Below are positions 46,501 through 56,861 of a DNA stretch of 64,000 bases, piece after piece. The stretch spans positions 396,881 to 460,880 of the forward strand of contig CAJNDS010002377.1 in NCBI GenBank assembly GCA_905221605.1, read 5' to 3'. Position 1 is the first letter of the stretch. Every line of letters begins with the position of its first letter. The stretch comes from Symbiodinium natans (Eukaryota; Sar; Dinophyceae; Suessiales; Symbiodiniaceae). The position numbers and the translations under genes are program-made. Below the pieces are notes generated by a model that ran no database searches, was not told the DNA's origin, and was given only the letters and a program-made list of their open reading frames with translations.

Positions 46501-47729
46501 GCAGTTTGATGGTGACTCCCCTAAACCCTAAACCCCCCAAAAGTTCTTCCACATGTTAGAATCCCAAGAACCTGGCCAAGGGCCAAAAATGGCCCCCCAG
46601 GTTCCCTTTTTCGCCCCCTAAAAACCGATCTGCTGAAGCTCCCGCGATCCGTACTCCGGGAGAACATGTGGGAAGTGCACATGCGAAGAGGTCGGCATCC
46701 GTGCATCGTGAGGGCTCTTCGTATGTGATGTGATGAGGTATACAGGAGAAAACCTTGCCATGAGGAGCGAGCAGCTGTAGCAACTCTGGGCGATGCTCGA
46801 TGCGACTTGCATGCCTTCTGGCTTACCCTCCGAGAAGTACCTGGCAGCAAGGAGGCTCTACGCCTAAAGGATTTAAGGGGCTTCCAGAGCACGAAGGGCT
46901 CTAATAGTCTAAGGGCTTGCAGAGGCTTCTGCGTCCCAGGCGTGTTTTCTTTTTGGGGAGTTTTTGCGTGCCAGGTACCTGACCAATTCTTGCATCACGT
47001 CCTCCCTGAGAATTTGAGAAGCTGATGGTAGGGAGCTCCGATTCCCACCGACAAAGTTGTTGGTGCAGAGGGCGATCGTAGCTGTGAGATCACCGCCTAA
47101 ATCGCTTGCTCCATCATTCGCCGAAGGCAAGGAAGTCGCATCAATGGAGAAGCAGCTTTGCAAGTAGGACTCCGTGTAGTCGTAGATTGACCAAAGCTTG
47201 TTCTCACCTCCGTGGCGAAATGGATCGGTTGGCAGCGACGGAAGGCCTGCCAGCTGCTTGTTGTACGGGTAGACGGAGTTCACAATTGCACCAGAGAGCT
47301 GCGCACTCTCATTTTGGCTCTTCTCCACCACAACCTTATATGAGAAACCAGTAGAGTTGTGCTATGTCGCGCAAGAGAAAACCCATCCCTAGAAAGGCCC
47401 CACCTAACCCCCACCTAACCCGTACGCACTCTTGCGTAGTCTGCACATCTACAACAAAAACTCTTCAAGACAGAGTTGGGGCAACCAGCGGGTCCGGCTG
47501 CCAGCCAAGCTCTCGCAGCTTTCCGAGCACTTCCGGGGCGTCGCTTGCGGCGTGCAGCCCGCGCATGTCCCAAGCAAGGTACTTCCTGGGAGTTGCTATG
47601 ATACGAATCAGAAAATTACAAAGTGCGAGTCATAACGGTTTTACAATCATATGATACAGTATAATCGAATCTAGAATATATGATTATATATGTATGTTTA
47701 TCTTCATATAGAAATATAAACACAAAGCA

Positions 47730-47784
<55 letters not shown>

Positions 47785-48471
47785 GGAAAAGGATGGCCGG
47801 GGTCTCGCCTGAGGGCCACGCAAAACTCCCCTAAACCCTGAACCCTCAACCCTAAACCCTAAACCCTATATAACCCTAAACCCTAGACCCTAAACCCTAA
47901 ACTCTAAACCCTAAACCCTAAACCCCACCCCACGGAATCCAAGCTTCGAGTAGTCCTGTGAGTCACGACCATCGCTCACGATCATCCAAGTCGGCAGCCT
48001 CAATCCCATTGACAACAACCCGAGTGATGATACGGATCGTGTCGTTAAATGTCTGCGCTTGATGGTTGCAACCATTTTTTTAACAGCTTCACACCTCACC
48101 ACCACGAGCACAAGAACACAAGACCGGCTCTCAGGGCTTACAGGCTTAGAGTTCTAACAGAAAGCCCAGCGCTGCTGGGTTGCTTCGACTTGTTCACATC
48201 CCAGACCTTCCGCATGCCCCGCATCCACTCCGGAATAGGGAACTTGTTGTCTTCGTCCATCCAGAGCATGGAGACGTTGCTGGGCTCGTAGAGATACTTG
48301 GGGAGCGCGATGGTCTTGTTAAAGAAGCTGAAGTTCAGGTCCGAGACCGGCAGCAGCCGGTTCCGGGGCTTGAGGCCCCTCTCCCGGGCCTTGCTCATCC
48401 ATTTGCAAGGGTACTCGAGCTCCTCGGGATCTCCATGTAGGTCGTAGCCGTAATTCTTCCCATGTGCGTGC
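45558..48471 (-). CDS. Unknown multi-exon membrane protein (one or two genes)
   Basis: The start exon is not found. Coding pieces 5' to 3': 48471 to about 48190 (after TTCCCAG; NYGYDLHGDPEELEYPC, PEWMRGMRKVWDVNK); about 48058-47970 (TFNDTIRIITRVVVNGIEAA); about 47583-47460 (YLAWDMRGLHAASDAPEVLG); about 47335-46980 (YPYNKQLAGLPSLPTDPF, SIYDYTESYLQSCFSIDA, ending QELVRYLA); possibly 46810-46750 (SSIAQSCYSCSLLMAR); 46113-45976 (Cys-rich, NTCLMPSDCKENTDSPCP, after GAAACAG, ends GTATTG); and about 45872-45558 (Gly/Ala-rich hydrophobic helices, FGGLALVPLCPVLIPLMFY, ends CGLPYKS-stop). The whole suggests a lumenal or extracellular region, a Cys-rich knot and a C-terminal membrane hairpin. No family recognised. 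The order fits one gene, but a break between 46.9 and 46.1 kb is possible. Confidence 0.5.
46463..46500 (+). repeat. (GA)n microsatellite
   Basis: About 18 GA units, next to a short CCCTAAA stretch (46519-46534). It lies between candidate exons on the minus strand. Confidence 0.9.
47729..47785 (+). repeat. (ATC)n trinucleotide array
   Basis: About 18 ATC units inside an intron of the 45.6-48.5 kb gene. Minus-strand translation gives a Met run, an artefact. Confidence 0.95.
47830..47930 (+). repeat. Intronic telomere-like CCCTAAA tract
   Basis: About 13 units with small variants, in the same intron as the ATC array. It starts roughly 40 bases downstream of the exon border near 47970. Confidence 0.9.
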
Positions 48472-50529
48472 CTGGGAAGCGGCTCATGGTCACGAACGGT
48501 TTATACACACGTATATGTAGAGACATAGATATTATAAACAAAGAAAAAAACACATGAATCAATAAGTATGTGTATAAAAAGATGTATAGCATGGTATTTA
48601 GACATATGTACACTGAAAACAAATCACATGCAACCGGTTTAGTGGCTAAGCAGATCTACCGGACCAAGCCATGTCTCCCTTGCAACCTCTAAGGAGCCGA
48701 AAGCTCGAGATAGGCATCTGGAACTTGAGACATGTTTGCAAGCCTAACCCAATGGCGAGTCCCGGAGCTTCTCTCAGGAAAGCTCGGAGTTTTGTTTTTT
48801 TGGATTTGCGCGTGTCTATGCAAGGGAGAAGCGCCGAGAAGCACAGAATGGGCTGCACAAGTGCAACCAAAAAACATGACAAAGTGAGATCAACACATGC
48901 AAACCGAAGCACAAATAAGTAAAAAAACACGAAGAAGTTCAAAAACGCCAAAAAAAGAAATGCAAAGAACAAAACAACACAAATAAGTGCCAAAAACAAC
49001 AGCAACACCTATTTAGACAAGATGGAAGTTTGGGCTTTCGTTTTGAATTTGCGTGCAATTTTCCCTTTCGCGGTTGGTCGATCTGAGGGGGGGGGGGTAT
49101 TTACATGGGGCATACAAGGCTAAACAATGGGTACATGCGATTCAGAGCCCAGCACGTCAGCCCCTAGAGATCATGTTGAACCATAACTCCCAGCAGACGG
49201 CTCTACAGAAGGGCCAGCTTGGGTTTTTGGTTTTTTGGGGGGGTTTTTTCACAGCTGAGACTAGTCCAGATGCATCTTCTATTTCTCCCACTCATAAGAG
49301 GGCGACCTTTGAAATGTACCCCTATCAGAATTTCAATAACGTCCCAACTACCCGAAACGGGAACACGGCATTAAATTTAGTTCTTAAAATCACTGAAAAA
49401 GCTTTTGCATGTGTTATGCACGGGCCTTTTGCTAAGGAGGCTTTAATAGAAAAACATCTTGCAGTTGTCAATATCTTATTTGTGCAGACTTTGAAACAAA
49501 CTGAAGAATCATGTCTTCAATAAGAACCATTCTGGGGTCCTAGTAACTGCTGTTGAAGAGAGTTTATATCTCATTCTTTTGAACCCGCGCTATGCAACTG
49601 CCGTCTCATCTCATGAAAACCCTTACCTTGCGATAACGAGCGTTTCAGTCTTTCTGATCGTCAAATCTTGCCATGTTGTGTTACCCACCTGTGGTTATTC
49701 TAGTAGAATCTACTAGAATCTCACTAACGTCTTAACTACTCGATTGAAGACAGTATCATTAAAAATTCTACATAGGCTGCTCAAAAAGCCACCAAGAAAG
49801 CCAATAATTAGAAGCTTTCATGGAAAGTAACCGGGCTTAGGTCCGGTAGAGTGAACTGTCCACTCAGAGGGCAGGGGTGAAGTGAAGTGTTCATTCATTT
49901 CTAGGTTCGGTTGAGCTCTTATTTTAATCTTATGATATGGAGCCCCTGTAAGTATTCCTGAAAATCAAGGAGACGGGACGGTGTATCCTGCGGGCAGTCT
50001 TTTTGACAGCTTGGTTTTGAAGGGCCCAAAATCCAAATCGAAAATTCCTAAAAACTCAGAACCCCGAAACCCTTTTTTTCTGGGAGATCCTCCGGCGAGG
50101 TTCGGATTTTGGTTTGTTGGCATCTAATTCCCCAGCATTGCAAAAAAACATCGAGAATAAAAAGCACATTTTTGCAGAAAAGCCTAAATTTGTGTATGTT
50201 TACAAAGAACGCATTAGGACTGATCTCGACTGTGAAAAACCCCTCAAAATCCAAAACAAACAGCCAAGCTTTCCTGGGGGAAGCTGCGGGAAAGTTTGGA
50301 TTGTTTGGGCTTTTCTGTGCTTTCTAGCGAGTCTTTACAAGTGTGGCTCTAAACCCTTGTATCACATCTAACTTCAGACATACAAGGAACCCACTAGAAC
50401 ATGTAGAATATGCAGGAGCTTTCGAGTCGAGGTTGGTCCATTTGGGAGGGGAGGGGGGGTGACCGTATATAAACTAAATGCATACACATGCTCAGAAACA
50501 CTTGAATGCTACGACGAATCCTCTCATTG
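48472..50529. other. Intergenic stretch, AT-richer
   Basis: I find no supported gene. An A-rich segment lies at about 48890-49010. Bases 49050-50400 are AT-richer than their surroundings, with short open frames that have no recognisable motif. The start exon of the 45.6-48.5 kb gene may be in here. Confidence 0.4.
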
Positions 50530-53000
50530 CCTGTAAGCTCGGGTTCTGCCATTCCCGAACACCCGGAACCAAGCTGCTGGGAGTGGATTTGTATGCCAGC
50601 GCGGCTCAGGAAAAGCACCTGCCCGAAAGGTGGCTTGTTAAGGGTGCTTCTGTTGGGTTGCTTGTGTTTTTCTTCATGTTTAGGCGCCCCACTACACACC
50701 CTAAACCCTAAAAACCCTAAACCCTAAAAACCCTAAACCCAAAACCCTAAAAACCCTAAACCCTAAACCCTAAACCACTAGCCCTTGAGGCAAGATGTGG
50801 TCGGCGGAGTGGGAGCACCTTCCAGGGGAAGCGCTCCTTGAGCTGGAAACCATTCCATCGCCTCTTCAGGCCCATGTTGAAAACACCGATTTTGTCCTCA
50901 GTAGGTAGGGTTTAGGGCTTTTGGGGTTTGGGGTTTAGGGTTTAGGGTTCGGGGTCTAGGGTCTAGGGTCTAGGGTTTAGGGTTTTGTGTCTAGGGTGCA
51001 CGGTTTTGGGTTTCCAAAGCTGAAAAGGCAAGTATTGGAATGCAGCCCGGCAGCCACGGTGCATTTCTGCTGGCGCGATGAGAGGTATTTGTGCAAGTCT
51101 TCCCATGGCGAGGACACTTGCTCATATCCTGAGGCGATGCCACTTCCCAGGTCCTTAGTTGCATTGGAAAAAGCTAAGATTATGGCTTTCAGGGTGCAAC
51201 CGGCTTCAAAAACCAACCTCGCCGGCAAACCAGGTCTCAACAAGCACCCAAGGGTCAACTTCCTGGACGATCTCCGTCGAGAGCGTGTTCTGAAGTGAGA
51301 CTTTAAGCGACCGTCCCGCGCTCACCTCAACCTTCCTGCTTGCGCTTCCCACGTGGAGAGAGGTCAAGTCCTCAGGTCAGAGGCCATCTGCGGCTTTTGT
51401 TTAACAATGGGTATAGTGCGCCACAGGAGAGGGCGTGCGAGCCGCTAGAGTGACTCACAAAGAAGAAAAAAGGGGAACCGAACCCCTTTTTTTGGCAAAA
51501 GAGGACCGTGTGCTTAAGAATGAGCCGATCCATGTTCTTATTTTGGGGCAAACGCCGACAGCTTGCCATTCAAGAGCTGAGGGGCAATGCTTCCCAGACG
51601 CTCGTTGGGATCGCCCTTCAGTTCCATCATGCCTCGGATGGCCCCCTTAAAGGCCCTCTGAAAAACTAGTCCCCTTAAGCCCTATAAGGAAAAATGTGTG
51701 AAAAAAAATATGTCCCGAAACCCGCCGAGATGCCTAATTCCGAGAGAAAATCTTGGCAGGACTCCGGGTAGGTTGCCTGGTCGCCCACGGCCGTCTTGAG
51801 GAGCTTCTCCCACTTCTTACCTTTACTGAACTTGGAACCCTTAGCAAAAAAGGAGATTGCAGCCGTTCCTTAGGAATTGCAGTACCCCAAAATCAGAAAA
51901 ACATATTCCCAAGAATCCCTAAGTTACAGTCCCCGAAGCAGAACTTGGACTGGGCCAAGCCCTTGCTGAAGCGGCGGATGACGCTGCCCTGAAGGCGGGC
52001 GACCATCTTCGACACGGCGGCCTTGGCCTGGGAGGCCCTCCTCTTGGCGAAGTTCACTCCAGCAGCAAAGCCCCGGCTCACCCAGTTGGAGCCCGTCATC
52101 CTCTTGACAGGTACCTCGACTCCCCTTAGAACCTTAATAAAACATAATATGTCTAATATCATCTTGGGTTGTATATAACCAAGTATCTGAACAAAAATAT
52201 CAAAAAGTAATTCCCAAGGGGGATATAGGTACCCGGGACAGCTCGGCGCCCTCCTTCACCATGCAGGCGAAGCTCTGCACGGACCTCACGATGTTCTTGG
52301 TGACCTCGTTCTCCGGGGCCGCGTCTGAGGCCTGGATGGCATCGCCGGCATCTTCCGCATCATCCTGGGGACAGCCGTGAAAAAAACAGTGGAGATGAGG
52401 GAAAAGTGTGGGCAGTGCGGCTCTGGTCATCCTATGCATGGGAGTTTGTTGTGGCTGTGCAAGAGTGTCATGTGCATTCTCGTATCCCTTCCCGCCCCCC
52501 CACGGCTCCTCATGCGACTCCTCCTCCTGCGACTCCTCCTCCTCCGGTTTCAAGGTGGTCTTACCCAGCACCTGAATTCGCCCCGCTTCCTCATGAAGGT
52601 TCAGCGCTTCACAGGCTGCTTGCAACTTGCCGGTGCCTGCAAAGCTCTTGCAGAGCTCAACAAGCTGAACTTTGGCTGCGAGGACGGTGTCCATCTTGAT
52701 TTCTGCGGGCGACTTCTGAAGCACGTGCTTGGCACTTCTGTACATGACAAGCTTACACGGATTCGTCTGAGCCTTACCTGCCAAGGAGAAGAATGGAAGC
52801 TGCACATCCACGTGACTCCCATTCGCAAACGAAATCTTCATCGCATCCGTGAAGCCACGGAAGTCGAAGGCCCGAATCGAAGGCTCCTCGTCCTCCTGAC
52901 TCGACAAGGCTGCACTCAAGGCATCCTCGGTACGGATCGCCCCCACCACACCACAGAGCGTGGCGGGGAGCACATATAGCAAGGCGTTCGAAGGCCTCAT
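50530..53000 (-). CDS. Multi-exon protein with N-terminal signal peptide, unknown
   Basis: The start ATG at 53000 gives a hydrophobic leader (MRPSNALLYVLPATLCGVVG). Exon 1 runs to a GTAAGG donor near 52788, after FFSLAG. Exon 2 starts near 52747 (SAKHVLQKSPAEIKMD) and includes VQLVELCKSFAGTGKL and an acidic EEEES/QEEESHEE stretch. The next exon, after CCCCAG at about 52370, starts DDAEDAGDAIQASDA and contains SVQSFACMVKEGAEL. Further exons: about 52108-51935 (basic, GFAAGVNFAKRRASQAKAAV), about 51830-51738 (KKWEKLLKTAVGDQATYPES), about 51632-51545 (MMELKGDPNERLGSIAPQLL), possibly one near 51210-51010, about 50896-50781 (FNMGLKRRWNGFQLKERFPW) flanked on both sides by TTTAGGG repeat, and possibly 50648-50530. 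The 3' end is not located. No family recognised; probably secreted or endomembrane (inference). Confidence 0.55.
50696..50777 (+). repeat. Telomere-like tract at a 5' splice site
   Basis: CCCTAAA and CCCTAAAAA units on the plus strand. On the gene strand the likely donor reads CTA/GTGGTTTAGGG, so the tract begins three bases into the intron. Confidence 0.85.
50905..51000 (-). repeat. Telomere-like tract at a 3' splice site
   Basis: TTTAGGG/TCTAGGG units on the plus strand. On the gene strand they run as CCCTAAACCCTACCTACTGAG, with the last AG as the likely acceptor of the exon 50896-50781. Confidence 0.8.
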
Positions 53001-54033
53001 TTTGTTGTTGATCTGGCACACTACACTCGGCTGCTTGGGCTAAGTTCCTGCGGTTCAACAGCGGTTGACGACACTACTTGCAAGGATGCGCTCGCGGGGC
53101 TACATACCTTCAGAGACTATGTGGCTTTCTAACCTTCCACCATGCTATGCTGCCCGATGAGGGTGCCCGCTCCGCCCCTGTGGCGCTTTCACTCTGGCAC
53201 GTTTCTGAATAAGGACCAGCCCGTTAGCTCCTGCAATGCTGCTGGCTAATGCTAGACACAGATATGCATATATACAGATATATATATATATATATGTATA
53301 TATACCTCCAGAAGCACTCACCCACACTAAAGCTGAGCTTCACACGTCTTGCAATTTCTGTCGTTCGGCTGCGGTGATTGTTGCAGGGCACACCTGGAAG
53401 GTGGCCCTGTGCATTTGGGGGCGAAAGCCGAAGCATCTCTGCAAAGTGCAGGGCTCGAAATGGCTGATTCGCTCAGTTGCGGAAGAGGGGCCTGGGTGAA
53501 ACGTTGCAAAAGGTATAATGGAAGCCTTCTTGTCTTAAAGCTGTGCTAAGTAGTGCTACAATAGAGCTACAGTAGTGCGAACAAATGAAACATAGTGCTA
53601 AATAGTGCTATTTGTGCAAACAGCGCCAAATACAAGTGCTAACTCGTGTAAAATAACCAAAAAACACAAAGAAACACATTCATTTAGGCACAAAACGGCC
53701 ACACGACAACTTTGCAGCCAAAAGGGCCAAGACAAACAGGAACTACCTGCTCTCAGAGCTAGGTAGTGTCCCATCTCCAGCAATCATAGCTTGCAAAGCT
53801 TCCATGAAATTCAACCTAAGAGACGTGCAATGATTAACGATACTAAGGTGGGACCTATTATCGTCCACCGGAGCCGGAGAAAATTCGCAGAACCAACAAT
53901 GAACCCCTGGTTCCATTCTCTGAGCTTTAGCTTTCGGAACTGAGGGGTGGTGAATCTTAATTCTTGAAACCACCCCCACACACTTGGTGGCTGGGCTGGC
54001 CCCAGGGGATGTCCATCTCTGTTGCGGTGGGAG
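53001..54033. other. Intergenic stretch
   Basis: It contains a (TA)n run (53277-53306) and a cluster of short TAGTGCTA-type repeats (53545-53640). I see no gene. Confidence 0.5.
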
Positions 54034-56379
54034 TCACACACTGACATAGGGATCTTCCTCTGACCCTTTCATTTCAGCGGCGTACAATCTCGATGCCATA
54101 GTGCTGGGTCGCAGTTTGGCAGAAGGCCGATGGCTGGGCACTTGCTCCACTTGCCCAGCCAAGATGTGTTGGAGGTAAGTTGGCGCCGATACCTCGCGCA
54201 GAAGGTCCTTCGCTGTCTTTCGCCGGAAGTTCTGCACATCCAGCTTGGATCCTGCGCGAATTAGGGTGGCCGCTGCTTCAAAGTGCCCAGCAAGTATTGC
54301 AACCATCAGGGGGGTTGCGCCGTAGTGGTGATAGCCCAGGGTGCGCAGTCGTGTCGACTGCCGGAATCTGTACTGCATGCCCTTGATGCTGAAGAAAACC
54401 CACAGCATGCTGAACATTCGAGGGCGCAGCTGCTCATTCACATCGGCGCCTGCAGCAAGCAGCTTGAGGACCACCTGGTCAGAGTCTGCTTGAAGCAAGA
54501 CTGCCGCGTGCAAGGAGCCGGACAAGTCCAGGGTGTGATTTGCCAAGGACAGCAGCATGTCCAGGGCATCAAGGGCACCCGCCGCACAGGCGTGCTGCAG
54601 GGCAGAAATGCCCAAGGCGTTTCGGACATTCGGACTCGCACGAGACTCACAAAGCAGCCGGATACCATCGGCATTGTTCCCGAAGCTGGCCAACACCAAA
54701 GGGGGAGGTGAGGCACCTTGCGTGTGGACCTCTGCCCTGGCAGCTATCAGTACCCTCATGGCATCGTTGTGTTTGAAGAAGGCACAGATGCCGAGCACTG
54801 AGACCTGATGCTGCAAACCCAACATCGGCTGAGGGCTCTTGGTTCTCTCATTTGGGCTGGATCTCCAGTCAAGCAGAGATTTCACCAAAGTTGCGTCTCC
54901 GTTCAAAGCAGCGTAGCATAAGGGAGACCATCCCCCTTCGTCATACTGGCGCACACGTGTGAAGCCATTCTGAAACATGAAGTGCGCCGCTGCATCTTGC
55001 CCGCACTCTGCTCGCTCATTGGCTTCGCAGGGGATGAGGTCACCGGTGGGCTCTTCACGCAATCCTCTGAAGAAAATGGCTTGCGCATTCAGCACCACGC
55101 GATAGCTGACTAAGTCGCCTTCCTGCAGATGCCGATGCATCCTCGCTTTCAGCATCTGCTTCACAACGCTGCCGATCCTAAAGCGATCTTCCTCGAAGGT
55201 GAAAGCCCCCTCACCCGGTGAGCATTCACATGCGGACGCAAAGGACGAAGCCGCCAACTCCACGTGCATGGCGCTTTTGATGATCACGCATGAGGCATCT
55301 CCAGCGCACTCCCGTGCCATCCTCTCCAGCCTACACCACCCCCTACTGCTCCAGCTCGAATATCCAAAAACCTCGTAGGGAGACTCAGTGACCGGGCACA
55401 GGACCAAAAGCAGGCTGCACGTGCTGATATATGCCGGGATACTCTCAATGGCCTTGGTGAGCTGGCTTTGGTCTTTCTCACAAGGCCCCGGGCTTTCTAA
55501 CTGTGGGCAGGAAAAGTAATCGTACCAAACGTACATGTCATGGTGACTCAACTCCTCGGCATTTATAGCTTGCCATCGGCCAAAGAGTATTTCTGTCATC
55601 ACGTCCGGACAGATCGCAGTCTGCTTCGACAAGATATTCCTCAAAGCATCCTGTAACACGCGAAACTGCCTGCAATCCGGATCGGGATGGTGCTGGCCCA
55701 CCCATTGGTGTGAAACGAATGCTGCCCTTCCCATGCTTCCATCGAAAACGGAAAGGACCCCTAAAGACTTCAACTCCTCGTGCGGCTTTATCTCGGTCAT
55801 TTGCAGGAGCGTGGCCATCGGCACCGTGTACATGGGGAATAAGGGTTTGACCTGTTGCAAGGCAGCCAGGCAATCCCCAACCAAATCCAAGACAAATCCC
55901 CAACCTGCTCCAGCCCCCTCTCTAGGCAGTGGACTACTAAGTCTACTACTAGTGGCGAAACTCTGTGGCTTCCCAACGCTTGCAATGGTCTGCAGCACGC
56001 GGCAGCAGACCCAGGCGTTTTCTTCACACAGCTTACACAAGGGGTTTTTGGCTTGGGGTGCAGCTGCTGTGTGCAGCCCACCTCTGACGGCGACGGCTGC
56101 TTCCGCAGTGACTGAGCATGCCGCAGCAGCGCTGTGTCCGGTGTGGACCGCGCCCAGCACCGCATGGCGCTGGATGCTACGCAGAAAAAATGATGTGATA
56201 CCCCGTTGAATACGAAGGTTGGAGCAAAGTAGCCTTGGAAATGAATCTGGGGACTGGGCTGCTTGACACTCTGACGGGTTATGCTCCACCACCCTGGAAA
56301 GCCAAGCGCCAGCCAAGTTAAGCCAAGTATGCTGACGCCGCCCCAAAAAAAAACACCCTGCCCTCATGACTGCGAGCAT
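54034..56379 (-). CDS. Ankyrin-repeat protein with N-terminal HPDP/YFSCPQ module, intronless
   Basis: 781 residues from the first ATG (56379); the internal ATG at 56367 is an alternative. Residues 1-180 are Ala/Cys-rich without a clear domain. Residues about 185-420 form a conserved-looking module: ALFVSHQW-type motif (AAFVSHQWVGQHHPDPD, about 219-235), WYDYFSCPQ (285-293), AIESIPAYI (310-318) and SSRGWCRLE (344-352). I know this motif order from many dinoflagellate ankyrin and related proteins; its alternating strands with conserved acidic/aromatic residues recall TIR/HET-like folds, which is inference. Residues about 480-755 hold ankyrin repeats (GWSPLCYAALNGDATLVKSL, GISALQHACAAGALDALDML, GATPLMVAILAGHFEAAATL). 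It is probably a cytosolic protein-protein interaction or signalling protein. Single exon. Confidence 0.85.
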   Translation of the reverse strand: MLAVMRAGCFFLGRRQHTWLNLAGAWLSRVVEHNPSECQAAQSPDSFPRLLCSNLRIQRGITSFFLRSIQRHAVLGAVHTGHSAAAACSVTAEAAVAVRGGLHTAAAPQAKNPLCKLCEENAWVCCRVLQTIASVGKPQSFATSSRLSSPLPREGAGAGWGFVLDLVGDCLAALQQVKPLFPMYTVPMATLLQMTEIKPHEELKSLGVLSVFDGSMGRAAFVSHQWVGQHHPDPDCRQFRVLQDALRNILSKQTAICPDVMTEILFGRWQAINAEELSHHDMYVWYDYFSCPQLESPGPCEKDQSQLTKAIESIPAYISTCSLLLVLCPVTESPYEVFGYSSWSSRGWCRLERMARECAGDASCVIIKSAMHVELAASSFASACECSPGEGAFTFEEDRFRIGSVVKQMLKARMHRHLQEGDLVSYRVVLNAQAIFFRGLREEPTGDLIPCEANERAECGQDAAAHFMFQNGFTRVRQYDEGGWSPLCYAALNGDATLVKSLLDWRSSPNERTKSPQPMLGLQHQVSVLGICAFFKHNDAMRVLIAARAEVHTQGASPPPLVLASFGNNADGIRLLCESRASPNVRNALGISALQHACAAGALDALDMLLSLANHTLDLSGSLHAAVLLQADSDQVVLKLLAAGADVNEQLRPRMFSMLWVFFSIKGMQYRFRQSTRLRTLGYHHYGATPLMVAILAGHFEAAATLIRAGSKLDVQNFRRKTAKDLLREVSAPTYLQHILAGQVEQVPSHRPSAKLRPSTMASRLYAAEMKGSEEDPYVSV

Positions 56380-56710
56380 TCGAGCAGGGCGCACTTTTCC
56401 TCATGCGGACAGGAAAATCACACGGCGCCCTTCCAAAGGCTTAAGTGCAGAATCGACATGCAGGCAATGCAGGCTTACAGGCTGGTTCTGGCGTTGCCTT
56501 CTGATGGCCTCCCATCCATTACCTGCGAGAAACCGAATCATAGCAATGGACCAGTTCGCTTGACTTTCATGATCATGGGATCATGGGATCATGGGATCAT
56601 GGGATCATGGGATCATGGGATCATGTCGCCTTTCTACACACAAGCCTCTGGAATGAGCCAGAGCTCGCACAGCTCCGGAACCCAAGCTAAAGCCCCAAGG
56701 GTCTACCACG
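56380..56710. other. Short spacer between ankyrin gene and membrane gene
   Basis: About 330 bases separate the ATG of the ankyrin gene from the stop of the next minus-strand gene. The spacer contains the GATCATGG octamer repeat and nothing else recognised. Genes on both sides read the same way, so both promoter and 3' processing signals of tandem genes must fit here. Confidence 0.5.
56571..56625 (+). repeat. Perfect (GATCATGG)n octamer array
   Basis: Seven units of GATCATGG, each carrying GATC and CATG palindromes. The array is essentially perfect, hence recent. Confidence 0.95.
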
Positions 56711-56828
56711 TCACTGCGCTTTCTTCGTCTCCTTCTCCTCCTTCTCAGGAGCTGCAGCCAGTGCTGCCTCCAGCTTTGCGATGAAGACCTTCGTCTCGGC
56801 GTTGGTGCCGCCACTCTCCTATTTCAGC

Positions 56829-56861
<33 letters not shown>

